From Bolinopsis microptera (taxonomy: Eukaryota; Ctenophora; Tentaculata; Lobata; Bolinopsidae): a stretch of 64,000 nt of DNA. Positions within the stretch are counted from its first letter, which is position 1. Every line of letters begins with the position of its first letter. The stretch is taken from positions 13,539,167 to 13,603,166 of the forward strand of contig NC_087074.1 of assembly GCF_026151205.1 (NCBI RefSeq). Reading direction: 5' to 3'. Under the pieces are notes generated by a model. That model was not told the DNA's origin. It did not search any database and saw only the letters and a program-made list of their open reading frames with translations. Below are positions 23,066 through 35,500 of the stretch, in pieces. The position numbers and the translations under genes are program-made.

Positions 23066-24161
23066 CTGCCGTTCCCTGAGAAAAGGCAGTAAGTCACATC
23101 TATGTCATTTTGAGAAAATGGGACAAACATGTTTATTGTTTGTCGTTTTTTAGGTAATTTTATTCGTATAAACGGGGTTAATTTTGACACCTATGTGTAA
23201 ATAAATTATTGTCATATGTCCTAAACATGCTTAAAAGCATAAATTCACCAACACTGATCTATAAAACCATTTTTCTTCAGAATAACTGAACTATTTTCCC
23301 ATCCGCATTGGACTTACTGCCTTTTCTGAGGGAATTGCGGACTTACTGCCTTTTATCAGGATCGATTTCAACCGATTCCTCTCTAGAAAGGCAGTAAGTC
23401 CATTTTTCCTCAGATAAAGTCAACACAAAAAATGCAACATTTCTATATTTTTGATCATATCCTTGCAATATAATTATGTGGGGCGTGGGCCTCCTGTGCA
23501 TTGCAAGTGTGTAATATTGACGAAAAATGGATAATTTCTCGCTCAAAATGCCTATAACTCCTTAAATATCGAATATTTTGGAATAATTTTTACAGCATCG
23601 TATTCAGCTTGGTCAGACGAATTAATTTGGGAAAAAAATATTTGAACATACAATATTTAAAGCACCAAATTTTTCAAAAAATGTTTCAATAATTCACACA
23701 AGGGGGGACCCTTGTGTTCAGGTTCAAAAATTTTGAAAATAATATTTTTTTAAATTTTGAATTATTAGTACCAACATTTTTTCCTTGCTGAGCTGATTAC
23801 GACCACATAAAAATTATTTCGATATAACTAAAACTGTGGGAGTTATAGGCCAAAAACTATAAAAACTGCAAATAAATCTGGACTTACTGCCTTTTCTCAG
23901 GGAAAAAGTTCCCTCATGGAAAAAGTTCCCTCAGAGAAGGCTGTACAAATGGACTTTCTGCTTTTTCTCAGGGAAGGTTTTGGGATTACGTGCTAAATTG
24001 TCTAGTTTTGTGTGACTTACTGCCTTTCGTGACAGCTAAAACAGTATTTTTATAACGTGATTCATAGCTTAAGTTGTAGAGAATCTTTTCCTGAAAATTT
24101 TGGTACCAATATCTCAAAATTTCGAAAAATGGACTTACTGCCTTCTCTCAGGGAACGGCAG
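23066..24161. mobile_element. TA-flanked TIR element with an array of an ACTTACTGCC motif
   Basis: Left end CTGCCGTTCCCTGAGAAAAG at 23066 and right end close to its inverse, finishing CAGGGAACGGCAG at 24161, each flanked by TA. The motif GACTTACTGCCTTTTCTCAG or close variants recurs at both ends and inside: near 23309, 23338, 23389 (inverse), 23880, 23951, 24011 and 24131. Length 1,096 bp, no transposase. TA duplication fits the Tc1/mariner group. Confidence 0.78.
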
Positions 24162-24252
24162 TATAATGATCTCATCGTTGCAATTATTATTCATTAATCA
24201 TTACACTGCATGAGAGCGGAGTACTGAACGTTATCTTACGTTGACTGCAAAA

Positions 24253-24452
24253 GTTTTTGGACAACTTGAACTGGTAGTTCGACTTGAAGAGGACACTGTG
24301 TTGATTGGACAACTTGAACTGGTAGTTCAACTTGAAGAGGACACTGTGTTGTTTGGACAACTTGGACTGGTAGTTCAACTTGAAGAGGACACTGTGTTGT
24401 TTGGACAACTTGAACTGGTAGTTCAACTTGAAGAGGACACTGTGTTGTTTGG
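24253..24452. repeat. 48-bp minisatellite, about four copies
   Basis: Unit TTGGACAACTTGAACTGGTA…GAGGACACTGTGTTG repeats with a 48-base period and few changes. Because 48 is a multiple of three, frames stay open on both strands (plus: QLELVVQLEEDTVLFG repeats), which explains long apparent frames here. No promoter, start context or splice sites support a protein. Confidence 0.85.
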
Positions 24453-25357
24453 TTAGATCGTGCTTGTTTTAGAAGAGACTGGAACTGCATAACTGCCTGC
24501 TTGACTGTTGATTGTTTCACGAGGTGACGCCAAAATAATAGCATACTCTAATATTAGGTTCAGCACATATACCGACCAATTGTTTTCATTCAACCTCGTT
24601 CAAGAGTTGAGGTCAATGCGAGAAACTAATTTATTGAACGGATCCTTGAACAGTGATGTAACGGATTAGTGAAGACCATCCCCCATTGATCCAGATCGTG
24701 CTGGAAACCACAGTTTGTTTGCTGTGTTTATAGGACACGGTGTCGTGCAGTGTGGCCGTTACAAGTAGTTGATGTCAGTGGTAAGCATGACATCATTGTC
24801 TGTGATCGGGCTCTTATCTTGAGAACAAAACAAGTTCTTAAAGCTTGAGAGTAAACTGCTCATTTCAGATTTATAGTTGTTTAGTAATAGTTAGGCGGCG
24901 TTTTATCGAGTATAGTACTTGTAGATAATGCACGTTTCCTACGTAAATTGGTCGATTGGTGTTGTTTTTGAGAGCATATTGATGTAAAAATGCTTTCTAC
25001 GTTTAAGTTAGTCAATCGAATTCTATTATATTTCAGTGAATAGGCTGAATGATTAAATAATAATTTAATTTATCCTTTTTCGTACTGTTTATATAGTGTT
25101 AACATTGTACGTGGTGAAATTTCCCATATTGATAAAGTAGTACATGTCTACGGTAACCCGACATCTGTCCGACAGCGACTCTTATCCGACTCAATGTTAC
25201 CAGAAAAAAAGACATCTGTCCGAAATTGTGATCTGATTTCAATACGACACATTTTCAATTAAAGACATGATCTGAATTGAACTGTAACTTGCTACTTTGT
25301 ATACGTAAAATCCGGATTGGAATATTATTTATGAGTCGCATAGTTATTAATTACATA

Positions 25358-26611
25358 CCTTAGTTCCCAAAAATTTGTGTGCCATTATATTGAGCACAAT
25401 TTATTTGAGCCCGAAAAATTTGGGCAGAAAATTTGAACTCATTTGGGCGACCAAAAATTTGGGCACAAATTCTTCGACAAATGAACGATTTTCCACTAAA
25501 ATTTCAGTTAGATATTTGCCTAAGTAGTTCATTATTATTCCTTATTATTCCAGTCATTTTGCTTTCAATTTTAAGCATGTAGGTGGTAGTCTGAGTTGTT
25601 TTACATTATGAAATTTACGATCTGCCCAGTAACTACTAAAAAATACAGTACAAAATGATAGATATACAATAGTGATATTTAGTCTCTCAATCAGATAGTT
25701 TAGTCTACTTACACTCAGCATATCTTATCATACCCCTTTCACATACAATTATCATTATGACGCCTCACCAGATGGTCGAAAGGTTTGACCAGTGTCCAGT
25801 TCTTTGAGAAAATCCTTCTTTCCCACATAGAATCAGTTCGAGCCTCCATCAACAACCCTGAGCAGAAAGCGCTACTGATATCAGATGTGTTTCGGGCCCA
25901 ACACACACAGACACTAAAAGATCTGATGACAGCCAACAACTGCTTCCTACAGAAAGTTCCAGCTAATATGACCCATCATCTACAGCCCCTGGACATATCT
26001 ATCAATGGACTGGCTAAGAAATTCATGCGCAATAAGTACGAAGATTGGTACGCGAAAAACATAGTGTGTCAGCTCAATGGAGGAGTTTCATCAGACAATG
26101 TGAAAATTGATACCCGCTTGACAGTGATCCGTGAAGTACACGCTCTTTGGATCAACGAACTTTTTGTATATTTAAAAGGGAGGCCAGATGACATAAGGAA
26201 AGGCTTTGAGAAGTCGGGTATAACTGATACTTGTAGATCAGACTTTACGGTGGATGATAATCCATTTGCAGATCTTGTTTAAATCTCTAGCTATCCGTAC
26301 CTCTAGCCATTTGTTTTGTTAGTAGCTGTTAGCTATTCCAGTTATTTCTATTCATTTAAAATATAAGCCTTTTTACTTGGTCAAGCCATGAATGAGAGAT
26401 TAGAAAACTAAAATTTCAAATATTATTTCACTTGGATATGAAGAAAAAGCCATCTTTCTATAGATTTCAGGGCCACAGGCCAAATGCCAAAAGTTTGGTT
26501 AGCAAAAAATTTAGCAGACGGAAAAGATTTATGCAATTAATTTGGTCTGCAAAAAATTTGGGCGAGAGGCCCGCTCAAATTTTTTGTCGCCCAAATTTTT
26601 GGGAATTAAGG
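25358..26611 (+). mobile_element. Pogo/Tigger-type element, deleted
   Basis: Ends CCTTAGTTCCCAAAAATTTG (left) and its near inverse finishing CCCAAATTTTTGGGAATTAAGG (right), with TA on both sides (25356-25357, 26612-26613). Several more copies of CAAAAATTTGGGC lie just inside both ends. The body holds the C-terminal part of a DDE transposase; the DNA-binding part is gone. Confidence 0.82.
25761..26282 (+). pseudogene. Pogo-type DDE transposase, C-terminal fragment
   Basis: The frame is open from 25761 to the TAA at 26282. It shows the second half of a DDE_1 (pogo/Tigger/jerky-type) catalytic domain: WSKGLTSVQFFEKIL, then LLISDVFRAQHT, with the second catalytic Asp in the position usual for DNxxxH, then KVPANMTHHLQPLDISING, with the third acidic residue in the QPLD motif, and AKKFMRNKYEDWY. 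The N-terminal helix-turn-helix and CENP-B-like DNA-binding domains and the first catalytic Asp are absent, and the frame starts right after a stop. It therefore cannot be an active transposase by itself. Confidence 0.82.
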
Positions 26612-27350
26612 TAATAACAATACTCAAATACATTTAATCATTATTTACTACTGATTCGACCGTACACACAATTATGCCCCAAACTTAAGCCGCCTGAGCT
26701 ACCCAAATTCCTACCTCAAATGCGCCATGACCCATGAAGCTATAATATCCTGTCATCTATCTACCTCCATATAATATACATAATAGTTATAACTTGTGTT
26801 AATACTTTAATACTATACCATACTACAAGAGTTCCTTTTCGCATACTAGTAGTACACTTTGTGACAATTTGTGAAAAGGAACTCATAGTCAGTCTATAAA
26901 TCACATGAAAAGCAGTGTGCTCCTTACCCCTTAGTCTCTAGCTTTGTTATCAAAAGAAGTCATTCGATCACGTGATGTTATCTCATTGTAAAGTGTAAAC
27001 AGGGTTTATTTGCTAGATTACGTGTAGCGATGGTAAAGTATTAACACAAGTTAACTAATAATATTATGTATATGAGTACAGATTCGAAGTGGAACATCGA
27101 GTTCTGGCGTTCTCAATGGATCACATCAGCGTTAGAACAGTGGGAGCAACGTCACAAGATTACCCGTGAGATTGTGAAATACGAATGTGATCCGAAACCC
27201 TTAATTCGACTGTCGGACAGATGTCACCCAATCCTTATCCATGTCTACTGATCATTATGGTGGAACTGTACCTGTGAAGTAGTGGCGCGTGAACGGGGCT
27301 GCATACACGTGCTGTGAACGTGATCTTTGGACTGTAAATACATATCATTT

Positions 27351-27425
27351 GAGTTGAGAGTATTATAGTTTTAAGTTTTTGAAATACTTACAACTATAAT
27401 TATAATAATATAATACTCTCAACTC
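27351..27425. repeat. AT-rich hairpin
   Basis: GAGTTGAGAGTATTATAG at 27351 pairs with ATAATACTCTCAACTC ending at 27425, leaving a loop of about 40 bases. Could be the remains of a small inverted-repeat element. Confidence 0.6.
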
Positions 27426-27794
27426 TCAGTTCTCATCCTGTTTAATATCCTGATCCTCCGAGAGCACGTTATTTTTTATTTCCGTGACCCCCACGCTTGT
27501 TATTTACAATGGCGAGCTATTAACAGGCTTTAAATTATATTTGATACAATACTTTTCTCGGTTGGGTACCAGACGCATCCTTGTCAAGTAGTTTCCGTTT
27601 TACAATATATATTTTAACAAGATGTTGTTGTTCTGCATGTTATGGTGGTCAAGAAATAGATTTAAGTTTAACTGAGTAATAAAAGTTAAAAATAGGGGAC
27701 AGCTACTTTTTGGCTCAATCTAGGTTACTGAAAACAATATAAACATTTATAGCTGGATTTTAAATTTTGACTTTTACTTAAAATTAACTTTGTC

Positions 27795-27977
27795 TCAGTA
27801 AAATTCTTTCCAACTGTACCATGATCTATTGCATTCATTAATGTTTCGATAGATTCTTAAATATTTAGCTTCGATACAGTGCTCGACAAAGAAAGTGGCC
27901 ACATGTTTTGCAACATTCCATTTACAATTTGTACCGACCACTTCTGTCCAATCATTTGGAGGAAGTAGCTTTGACAA
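27795..27977 (-). CDS. Putative exon, unknown protein
   Basis: Minus-strand open frame reading SKLLPPNDWTEVVGTNCKWN, then a stretch with VAKHVATFFVEHCIEAKYLR, and ending in WKEFY. Composition is protein-like and an LPPxDW motif is visible, but no family came to mind and flanking splice sites are not clear. Confidence 0.25.
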   Translation of the reverse strand: MSKLLPPNDWTEVVGTNCKWNVAKHVATFFVEHCIEAKYLRIYRNINECNRSWYSWKEFY

Positions 27978-28013
27978 AATTTGATGTTCCCTCTAAACTT
28001 ATAAAAACACCAA

Positions 28014-28040
28014 CACGACATTGGAGGATCCAATGTCGTG
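28014..28040. repeat. Perfect short hairpin
   Basis: CACGACATTGGA, loop GGA, TCCAATGTCGTG: 12-base perfect stem. Function unknown. Confidence 0.6.
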
Positions 28041-28523
28041 GATCATTGACATCATGTCTTTAAAATCGATTGTTTAAATTTCTGCTGACTTAAAAACTTA
28101 AAAAGTCTTCTGAATCGTGACTGGACGCGCCGAGCACTGCATCTAATCTACTAAATCTTAAATACTTAACTTAATTGCTCATTGTTCTACTTCCAATTTT
28201 GAACCAAAGTACGTTAATAGTCACCACAACACGTCAATTGCTTTCTTCACAATTTTAATTGCATTGACCTCTGGCATGATATCAGTGATGTAATCGTGCA
28301 TTAAAATTTGTGAGACAATGCCCTATGCACCGCAATTATAACTACCATGTCAATATCAGACAGTAAGAGCCGGATTGCACGTCATCTGATCACGGGATCT
28401 TTGGAAACATCAAGCGGGATATAAATACTTGCTCTGGAGGATTCTCTAAATTTTGAGTTGTCCACCCAGGCATTGTTAACGTTGTCCATTATTTAAATGT
28501 TTGCTTATTCGAGCACCGATAAG

Positions 28524-30942
28524 ATGCCCAACCCCAACCGTAGCTTCTTACCACCTATACCCGTCCCCATCAGGTCCCGACTCGGTTTAGTTGGGTCAGA
28601 ACCTATGGCTAAACTTTCATCCAGAACACATTTCCCATCACTCGACCAAGAGGTACGAATCTTATCAACTAGTTAAACTTAAACTAGTTCCTGTTTTTTG
28701 GTCTATCAGTTACCATCTAGAATGAAATTTGTAATTTGTATTTATATTCCTGTACTTGTAGGTTTTGTATCATGTTACCTTTTTGCTATCGTGGAAAGTT
28801 ATCTCTAGAAGCCAAAATTCCTTGAGCCCATAATTTCCTCAGAAACCCCGACGTTCAGAAACGAACACAAACATGGAGAAGATAAGCACCAAGGTAAGCA
28901 GAAAGAAGGGTGATCAGAAGAATAATCCAGTAACCAGTCCTCCACCATCTGCCAGCAGTAAGAATCATTCAAGACTTCATACTTATTACCTAATCACTAA
29001 AGAATTTGCAAACCCTTCAGCTCATTCATATTGCCAGTCGAAGGAACCATTTGTGTTACAGTTTCTCAACTCAAATCGGACCTCAATCCCCTGCCTCCTA
29101 ATCCACGGTTGTATTTAATATTTACCATGTTTTTTTGCGCAGGTAGCAGAAAACGCGGTGGAAATACCGGGAAGTCCAAATCCTCATCATCTAAAAACAC
29201 AGCCGAATCTCAGGTGTCTCTTGTGAATGTGATAAGGCTACAGAGAAGCAACAGTTCCAAATGTAGCTTGAAACTTAAGGACGAGGAACCCGCGGAGCCT
29301 CAAGCCTTGCGCCGGGCGACTGTGGAGCTTAAGTCTGGAAATAACTTCTATCTTCCCAAGAGGAAGCTTATCCACAAACCTCTGGAGCCCTTCAAACTGT
29401 TCATTAATGAGAAACACGCCCTAGCTAAACTTGTCTGGCTCTACCTTCTGGAGGTATGTCAACAGTGGTTATTCGAGTTTTATGCGTAGCATCAGCATTC
29501 AGCGTTGAATCTCGAGGGAGTTAGAAGTGACACACACCCTGAAATAGTATTGTAAATCTAAACTTTTGAAATGTTGAAAACGCTTTTTGACGGAACAACC
29601 ACCCCCAGTCCCAGATGCCGTTCCAGAAGATAAACATAACGTCTAAGGAGGGCGCGGAGGCGACATCATCAGTTCCGTCCTATTGTAAACACTGCATATT
29701 CGTGGATGGCGACAACTCCATGGGACAGCCGTACGTAGCACAAGTTTAATGTTGTTCATTAAAATTTCTATAGCTACTTGATGATGTTTGAATTGCCACT
29801 CGATATAAATTCTTTATGCATGTTTCTTATCTATGACGTAGTGAGTTTGTATGATGATCATCGGTTTCATTTGATCTTTACGATTACATCAGTGCAATTT
29901 TTAAACCGGCGCAATGAACAATCCTAAGCCGGTCAAAGTCAAAGCGATTTTAAGCGAGTACTGTTTGGATGATTTCAATGGAATTTATCACTTTAAACGA
30001 GCTGCTGCAGGTGAAAATTACAGAGAATGAAAACAATTGACTTCTTTTCAGGACAGCGATTATCCGTCATATTTGTAACAACTACACTAACAACCTGTTA
30101 ATGGGAGCAGACACGAGCCAAATCAGCCAGGGGTTCAGCTGGCTACACTGGGCTGTTTCTGTTCTTCACAGGTATAGAAATCTTCAAACTAACTTTCTCT
30201 TTCACTTTCTCTTTCTCTCTAATTTCGTCTCCAATTTTATTAACTATCACATCCTCGATACTACTTCTGTTATGTGTTACTTGTTTGTCAATTTAATACA
30301 GTTGATATTCAATTTGTTTCGAGAAATGTGGACATCTGAAAACATGGCATACCTTTTTAAATAAGCTCTACATTACACTTAGTACTTACCACGATACGCA
30401 TCATGAATCGACGTCCAACAATCCTTGTGAAGAATTGCAGGTAAAAACAAAATTGCTCTATCTAATTTACAACTTTTTCAGAGATTTGTTCTATCTAAAT
30501 AACGGACAGTTGAAGAGAGGGGCTACTAAGGACACTACAAACGAGCTGGTCAAGTCGTCTCTAGATAGTGTTTCTCTCTACTTTGATATGTTGGACAAAG
30601 TAAGTTACAATATTTATCAACGCCTCTTCTAAGTTTTCTAGACTTATTGTTCAGTCTAAAGTTTAGATATTCCCCCTAGATTTACAAGTTTCAACTTTGA
30701 TCCCTCAGATATTCACAAGTAGAGACTATCCCCCCTAGCTTTACAAGTTTCTAACTTTGATCCCTCAGATATTCACAAGTAGAGACTACCTGCTGGGGAG
30801 CGTGGCCTGGTTCTGTGACAGTGCTGTTGCTTTAATCCTCGAAGATGCCTCCTCGCTCTCCCTCTCCTCCTGGCCCAAAGTACTCGACTGGTTGGAACGA
30901 GTTAAGGAGCAGCCCAATTGGAGTGTTGTGACAGCACTCTGA
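28524..30942 (+). CDS. GST-fold protein with long N-terminal extension
   Basis: Seven exons keep phase: 28524-28652, 28843-28957, 29143-29453, 29609-29730, 30052-30171, 30482-30599, 30769-30942; total 362 residues. Residues 1 to about 160 are rich in S, P, K and N and probably disordered. Next comes a thioredoxin-like N-domain (PFKLFINEKHALAKLVWLYL, then MPFQKINI and GQPTAIIRHICNNY), and then an all-helical C-domain that ends with DYLLGSVAWFCDSAVALILE and WPKVLDWLERVKEQPNW, a typical GST_C ending. No clear catalytic Tyr/Ser/Cys start motif of a classical GST was seen, so it may be a non-enzymatic GST-like protein. The last exon lies next to a duplicated splice acceptor (see the 30661-30780 entry). 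Confidence 0.75.
30661..30780 (+). repeat. 60-bp tandem duplication covering the last splice acceptor of the GST-like gene
   Basis: The polypyrimidine tract, the CAG and the first 15 or so exon bases (TGATCCCTCAGATATTCACAAG) occur twice, with a 60-base period. Only the second copy leads into the full last exon; the first copy meets an in-frame TAG within ten codons. Confidence 0.8.
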
Positions 30943-32537
30943 TCAAAATGTGTGGCTTTTTGAGCAGAGAATGGAAAACGATTTTACGGTATTAATTTTT
31001 ACCAAAAGTGAAGTGATAATGTAACTGTAAGCGGCGGTACACTGAATGCGATTCATGAAGCATCTGAGATATGAAGAGATACATAGTTGGTATGGTCAAG
31101 GAATTTAACATGTCGAATTCCTGGTACCGTTTCTTGATTCAGTTGTATTGAATGTTAAAATAGGAGTACTGTACATTGGCTATATCTTGTCCGTACACTT
31201 TACAATGATAGTTGTACGGACGGAAATATGGTAAATGTTCATTGTTCATAGAGACAGACTCTTATTATTAGTGTTCTAGTTTTATTTTTTCAAAATATTT
31301 GCGACTTTGCTTAGTATGATTTCCCAGATTATTTGATGTTATAAATTACTCTATGTTAAGTTTTGATTTGCTGTTGGATTTTAAAATTTCCTTTATCCAT
31401 TTGTTTTATTTGCAGCTTGTTTTATACTGACAGTATAGAATTGAACACGATAAGATATTTTTAGAAGGCAAACAGAAAACAGTAAAATTCTCAAAACGTG
31501 ATCTAGGAATGCTACTTTATCTAAAACATGCTTAATCTTAAACCTCGAAATAACATGTCTTGTTTGGGTTATCTTTACCAGCTGTCAGGTATCATGATTA
31601 GATAAATGAATTACAACCCCCCTTGACACGAGTCACGACCGGTCATGAATGATGAAACTGTCACTTTCCATCTGGTTCAGATATAATTATTAATTGTTCG
31701 GTAAATTGTCTTGGTAAATAGGTACGTGATTTTAAGGAGTTTTTCTGTTGAAACAGTTTCAACAGAAACTAAACCCAACCTGAACGAGTCAATGAATCTT
31801 AGTCTTATCAACTTGACTAGTATCTGAAACGAGGTAATCTAGTTAAAGTTCTGGACTCATTCCACTTGGCAGTGTACACTGTACGGCTATATTACACTCA
31901 CTTCTCCTCAACTGCTCTTGTCCACCTGCTATGGTTTTTGTCGGCAAACCTGAGATTTTATTATGGTTTTAACGCCCTTCCTGGTTGTCGAAAATACCTT
32001 CCAAGTTGTGGTTTATACTTCTTCTTTCTAGTTAGAATCGAAAAATGCGGTATTTGATAATTCTGATGGTTTTATTTTTCTCAGATTACCCACTTTAGGA
32101 TTTCAGTTTTAATTTGATTTTACGTCTGTGAAATTAAAAAATGTTTTCTTAATCGACATGTGCATATCAGAGCACCAACCCCGTGGTTACAAGGACTTGA
32201 ACTTGATTAGGCTGCCCGGCCCTGGCCCTGGATCCAGCCTAGCTGTTAATTACTGTTTGGCTGGCGAATATCTAATCTTTTTAGAGCAAGTAGGATCACG
32301 CGCCTTGTCTAGGCAGAGAGCTGGCCGGCCCTCCCAGTCTCTGGTCACCTTGTGAGGGAGTGATTAGTTCCCACAAACGTGCTAACTTGTCAGCATTCCC
32401 AACTTGCTAACATTCCCTGGTGCTATTATTCCTCTCAATCGTATTATCTTCTAAATAGCACTTCTATTAACACTGTCCTCCCCAATCCTCCAGATTTGAA
32501 TCGAGTTCCACATTTTTTTGTCTGCCCTTCTAACAGT
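30943..32537. other. Intergenic, no gene seen
   Basis: AT-rich; short open stretches at 31866-32057 and 32128-32355 show no protein-like features. The region just before 32538 is presumed to hold the promoter and 5' UTR of the transporter gene. Confidence 0.4.
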
Positions 32538-35500
32538 ATGACCTCCAGCGAAAAGTCGTCCCCAAAGTATCGTCCTGTGCCAAGTGTACAGGGATCTGAG
32601 AGTATGGTGGGAGAGAAGAATCTCACGCGGCTTATTGGTGCTGCCACTATCCTTGCTTACTTCAACATAGCCTACTGTGTGGCCCTTATTGGCCCTACCC
32701 TACTTGACCTTCTTCAGTTGGTAAGGGTCTTATAGTTACAGAGGCACATATTAGGTGCGGTAAAATAATCGAAATTATGCGGTACCGCACCCGACTATAA
32801 AGGTAAAATGTGCGGTAAGGTGCGGTAAATTTTTACCAATTATGCGGCAAATGTGCGACGATTTTTTCGAAATTTGTGCGGGAATTTTGCGGTTTTCTTT
32901 TGCATTTTCTGAAGGACTTTGGAAATTCTAAACGTATAACCGCCGCTCTTATCAAAAATAGGTCTGTTTATGTGTTACTGAGGGTGTAGTTCTTTACTAA
33001 GACCATGATTGAACCTATATTGAGATTCAGTTATCTGAGAACAGTGACTTGATCTGGTAGAGATCAGGAGACAGTTATTTGAAGACGCCTCTTGATAGAG
33101 TCGATCAGATCCCATGCGTGATCGCAAATATGTGACACGCTTGTTGGTATTGATCGTCAGTACTTGTAAACCATTTGATCCAAGATCCATTAAGCCCACT
33201 ATAAAAAAGCCAACGCTACAACGAATAGAGCTCATTACCCTATAAAAAGGGCTGCATGTATGATCGAAGTACGGTAACAACGAGGGTTCCATAACGGCCT
33301 GGGTCACAGTCCCGAAAGGGCCTGGGTCACGGTCCCGAAAGGGCCTGGGTAACGGTCCCGAAAGGGCCTGGGTCATGGTCCCGAAAGGGCCTGGGTCACG
33401 TGGTAACCGGGTCACGTGGCCTAGGCATGAGTTCCAAAAGGGCCTGGGTCAGGGTCCCGAAAGGGCCTGGGTCACGTGGTAACTGGGTCACGTGGCCTAG
33501 GTCACGGTCCCGAAAGGGCCTGGGTCAGGGTCCCGAAAGGGCCTGGGTCACGGTCCCGAAAGGGCCTGGGTCACGTGGTAACTGGGTCACGTGGCCTGGG
33601 TATGAGTTCCAAAAGGGCCTGGGTCACGGTCCCGAAAGGGCCTGAGTCACGGTCCTAAAAGGGCCTGAGTCACGGTCCTAAAAGGGCCCGACTTTTAACA
33701 TATTTTGGTTTTTACACTCGAAAATCTTAACGCGAAAATTTCCAAATTATGCGAAATTACTCGGAAAATGCTAGATTATGCGGAAATATGCAGAATATTA
33801 CAAAATGTGCGGAAGTGTGCAGAAAACAATAAATTATGCGGAAATGTGCGGAAAACGGTAAATTGTGCGATCCCGCACCCATCGCACCTAATATGTGCCT
33901 CTGTATAGTTATACTTAGGTAGTAAGTTATATTTCTTAAAATATAACCTTATCGGAACCAGAAATGAAAACACATACTTGTATTCTCAACGGCAACGGAT
34001 GTTAAATCTCGACTTATTGTTTCCAATATCCCTGAGTATGTGATTGTGCAAAATCCTATCCGGATGGTACAAAACCAAAAGTGCATGATCAACCTAACCG
34101 TAATCAATCACCACTCCACCCCGCAGACTCATGTTAGCTGGGACAGAATGGGAGTACTGCTGATGGGGCGGGCTGGCTGCACGGTACTGGGGAACATTGT
34201 AGCCGGGCTGCTAGCCAACTGTAGCCTCTTCTCCCTTCTCCTAGTACAGGCCCTCTCTCACACAGTGGTCATGGTGTCGCAGGTCAGTGTGTGTCCCTCA
34301 GCAGGGTTGTGCTCTTCAATTAGAACTTTGAAGGTCGTTAGCTTTAAAATGGTCAGGATCTGCTGTGGCTGTCCGTGTCAGGATTTAACACTTACCCGCG
34401 GCTTTATTGTTACAAATGGAGGATTCCGTCAGAACGTTTGATGACGTCAACAATAATTGAAGGGGATTTTAGCTATCCGATAGTTCACTCCTCACAGTTT
34501 AAGACTAGGTTTCCGGGTGTTGGCACTGTGTGAAATCTGGGAATTGGGATAAAGTTAGGGTCTAGGGTCTAAGTTTAGGTGTAGGGTTACCATTCAGATT
34601 TAACATATATCTTCAATTAATTCAGGTGTTCATCCCTCTGTGCAGAAACCAAACGGAACTTCTACTAGTGTTCATTATACAGGGAGTATTCCTGGGAGCC
34701 AATAACAACCTTTCTAACCTGCTTACTTTAGTAGTTCAGGGACAGTCAGCTCATGCTTGGATGCAGGTACATACTTGGGCCTATAATATACGGGCACCTC
34801 ATTCTCAGAGTGAGCCAGTATCTCTGGTATGTGTTATTTATCGTGAGATATTTTTAGATACTTCTATTCCCCGCTCCTACCGTACCAAGTTCTTTCCCAT
34901 TATGTTGTAAACTTCGCAAAAAACTCGTGGTTTTGTCGAGGGTTGACGCAGGTATAAGTCGGGGCAAGTATCTGATCATAATATAAATATTTTTAGACCA
35001 CTGATTTGTAAAATTAGACCACATTTTACTATTTAGGAATTATAAAAAGTAATACTCAGTAAATAATTGGTTGGTTATACCACAAATCTCTATTAAAGTG
35101 ATATTATTTGACCACTAAATAATATTACAGAGGAAGTACTATCTGTATGCAAAATATTGACACTAATGATCTCAAGCAGTTCTAGATCATTTGCTCATAT
35201 CATTACGGCATGCTTGGTCGAATAAATGTTGCAGCAGTCACGAGAAAAAACATTAAAAACATAAAAGTTATAAAAAAACATAAGATTAAGAATGTAGCGA
35301 TGAGTACCTGAACTCTAGACCATGTTTTGATACGACGAAGGCAATAAAGAAAACTGCAGACTGCAGACTGCAGCTTGTGCAGACTGCAGAGTTGCAGTTT
35401 TAAGACGAATATTTGGGACCTTCTGAAATGTACAACCATACTCCAAGAAAAGTTCACAGACCAAATAAAGTAAAATTTGTAATACTTTTAGGAATACCAT

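Larger units (their letters stand above)
25160..27225. mobile_element. Candidate TIR element with ACCC flanks, host of a nested pogo-like element
   Basis: GACATCTGTCCGACAG at 25160 and its inverse CTGTCGGACAGATGTC ending at 27225 are 2 kb apart and are each flanked outside by ACCC (25156-25159 and 27226-27229), a possible 4-bp target duplication. A partial extra copy of the end (GACATCTGTCCGA) lies at 25211. The element at 25358-26611 sits inside. The short frame 27066-27251 covers the right end and is probably not a gene. Confidence 0.5.

Noticed and set aside
24187-24544. Overlapping long frames with repeated HSVLFKLNYQ-type units on the minus strand
   Set aside because: They are the 48-bp minisatellite read in other frames; no start context, splice sites or coding composition outside the repeat.
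32150-32230. tRNA-like B-box (GTTCAAGTCC) on the minus strand
   Set aside because: No T-arm with proper stem, no D-arm or anticodon arm at the right distance.
32975-33658. Frames of up to 146 residues with repeated RPFRDRDPGP / KGLGHGPERA units
   Set aside because: Explained by the 23-bp minisatellite inside an intronic transposon.
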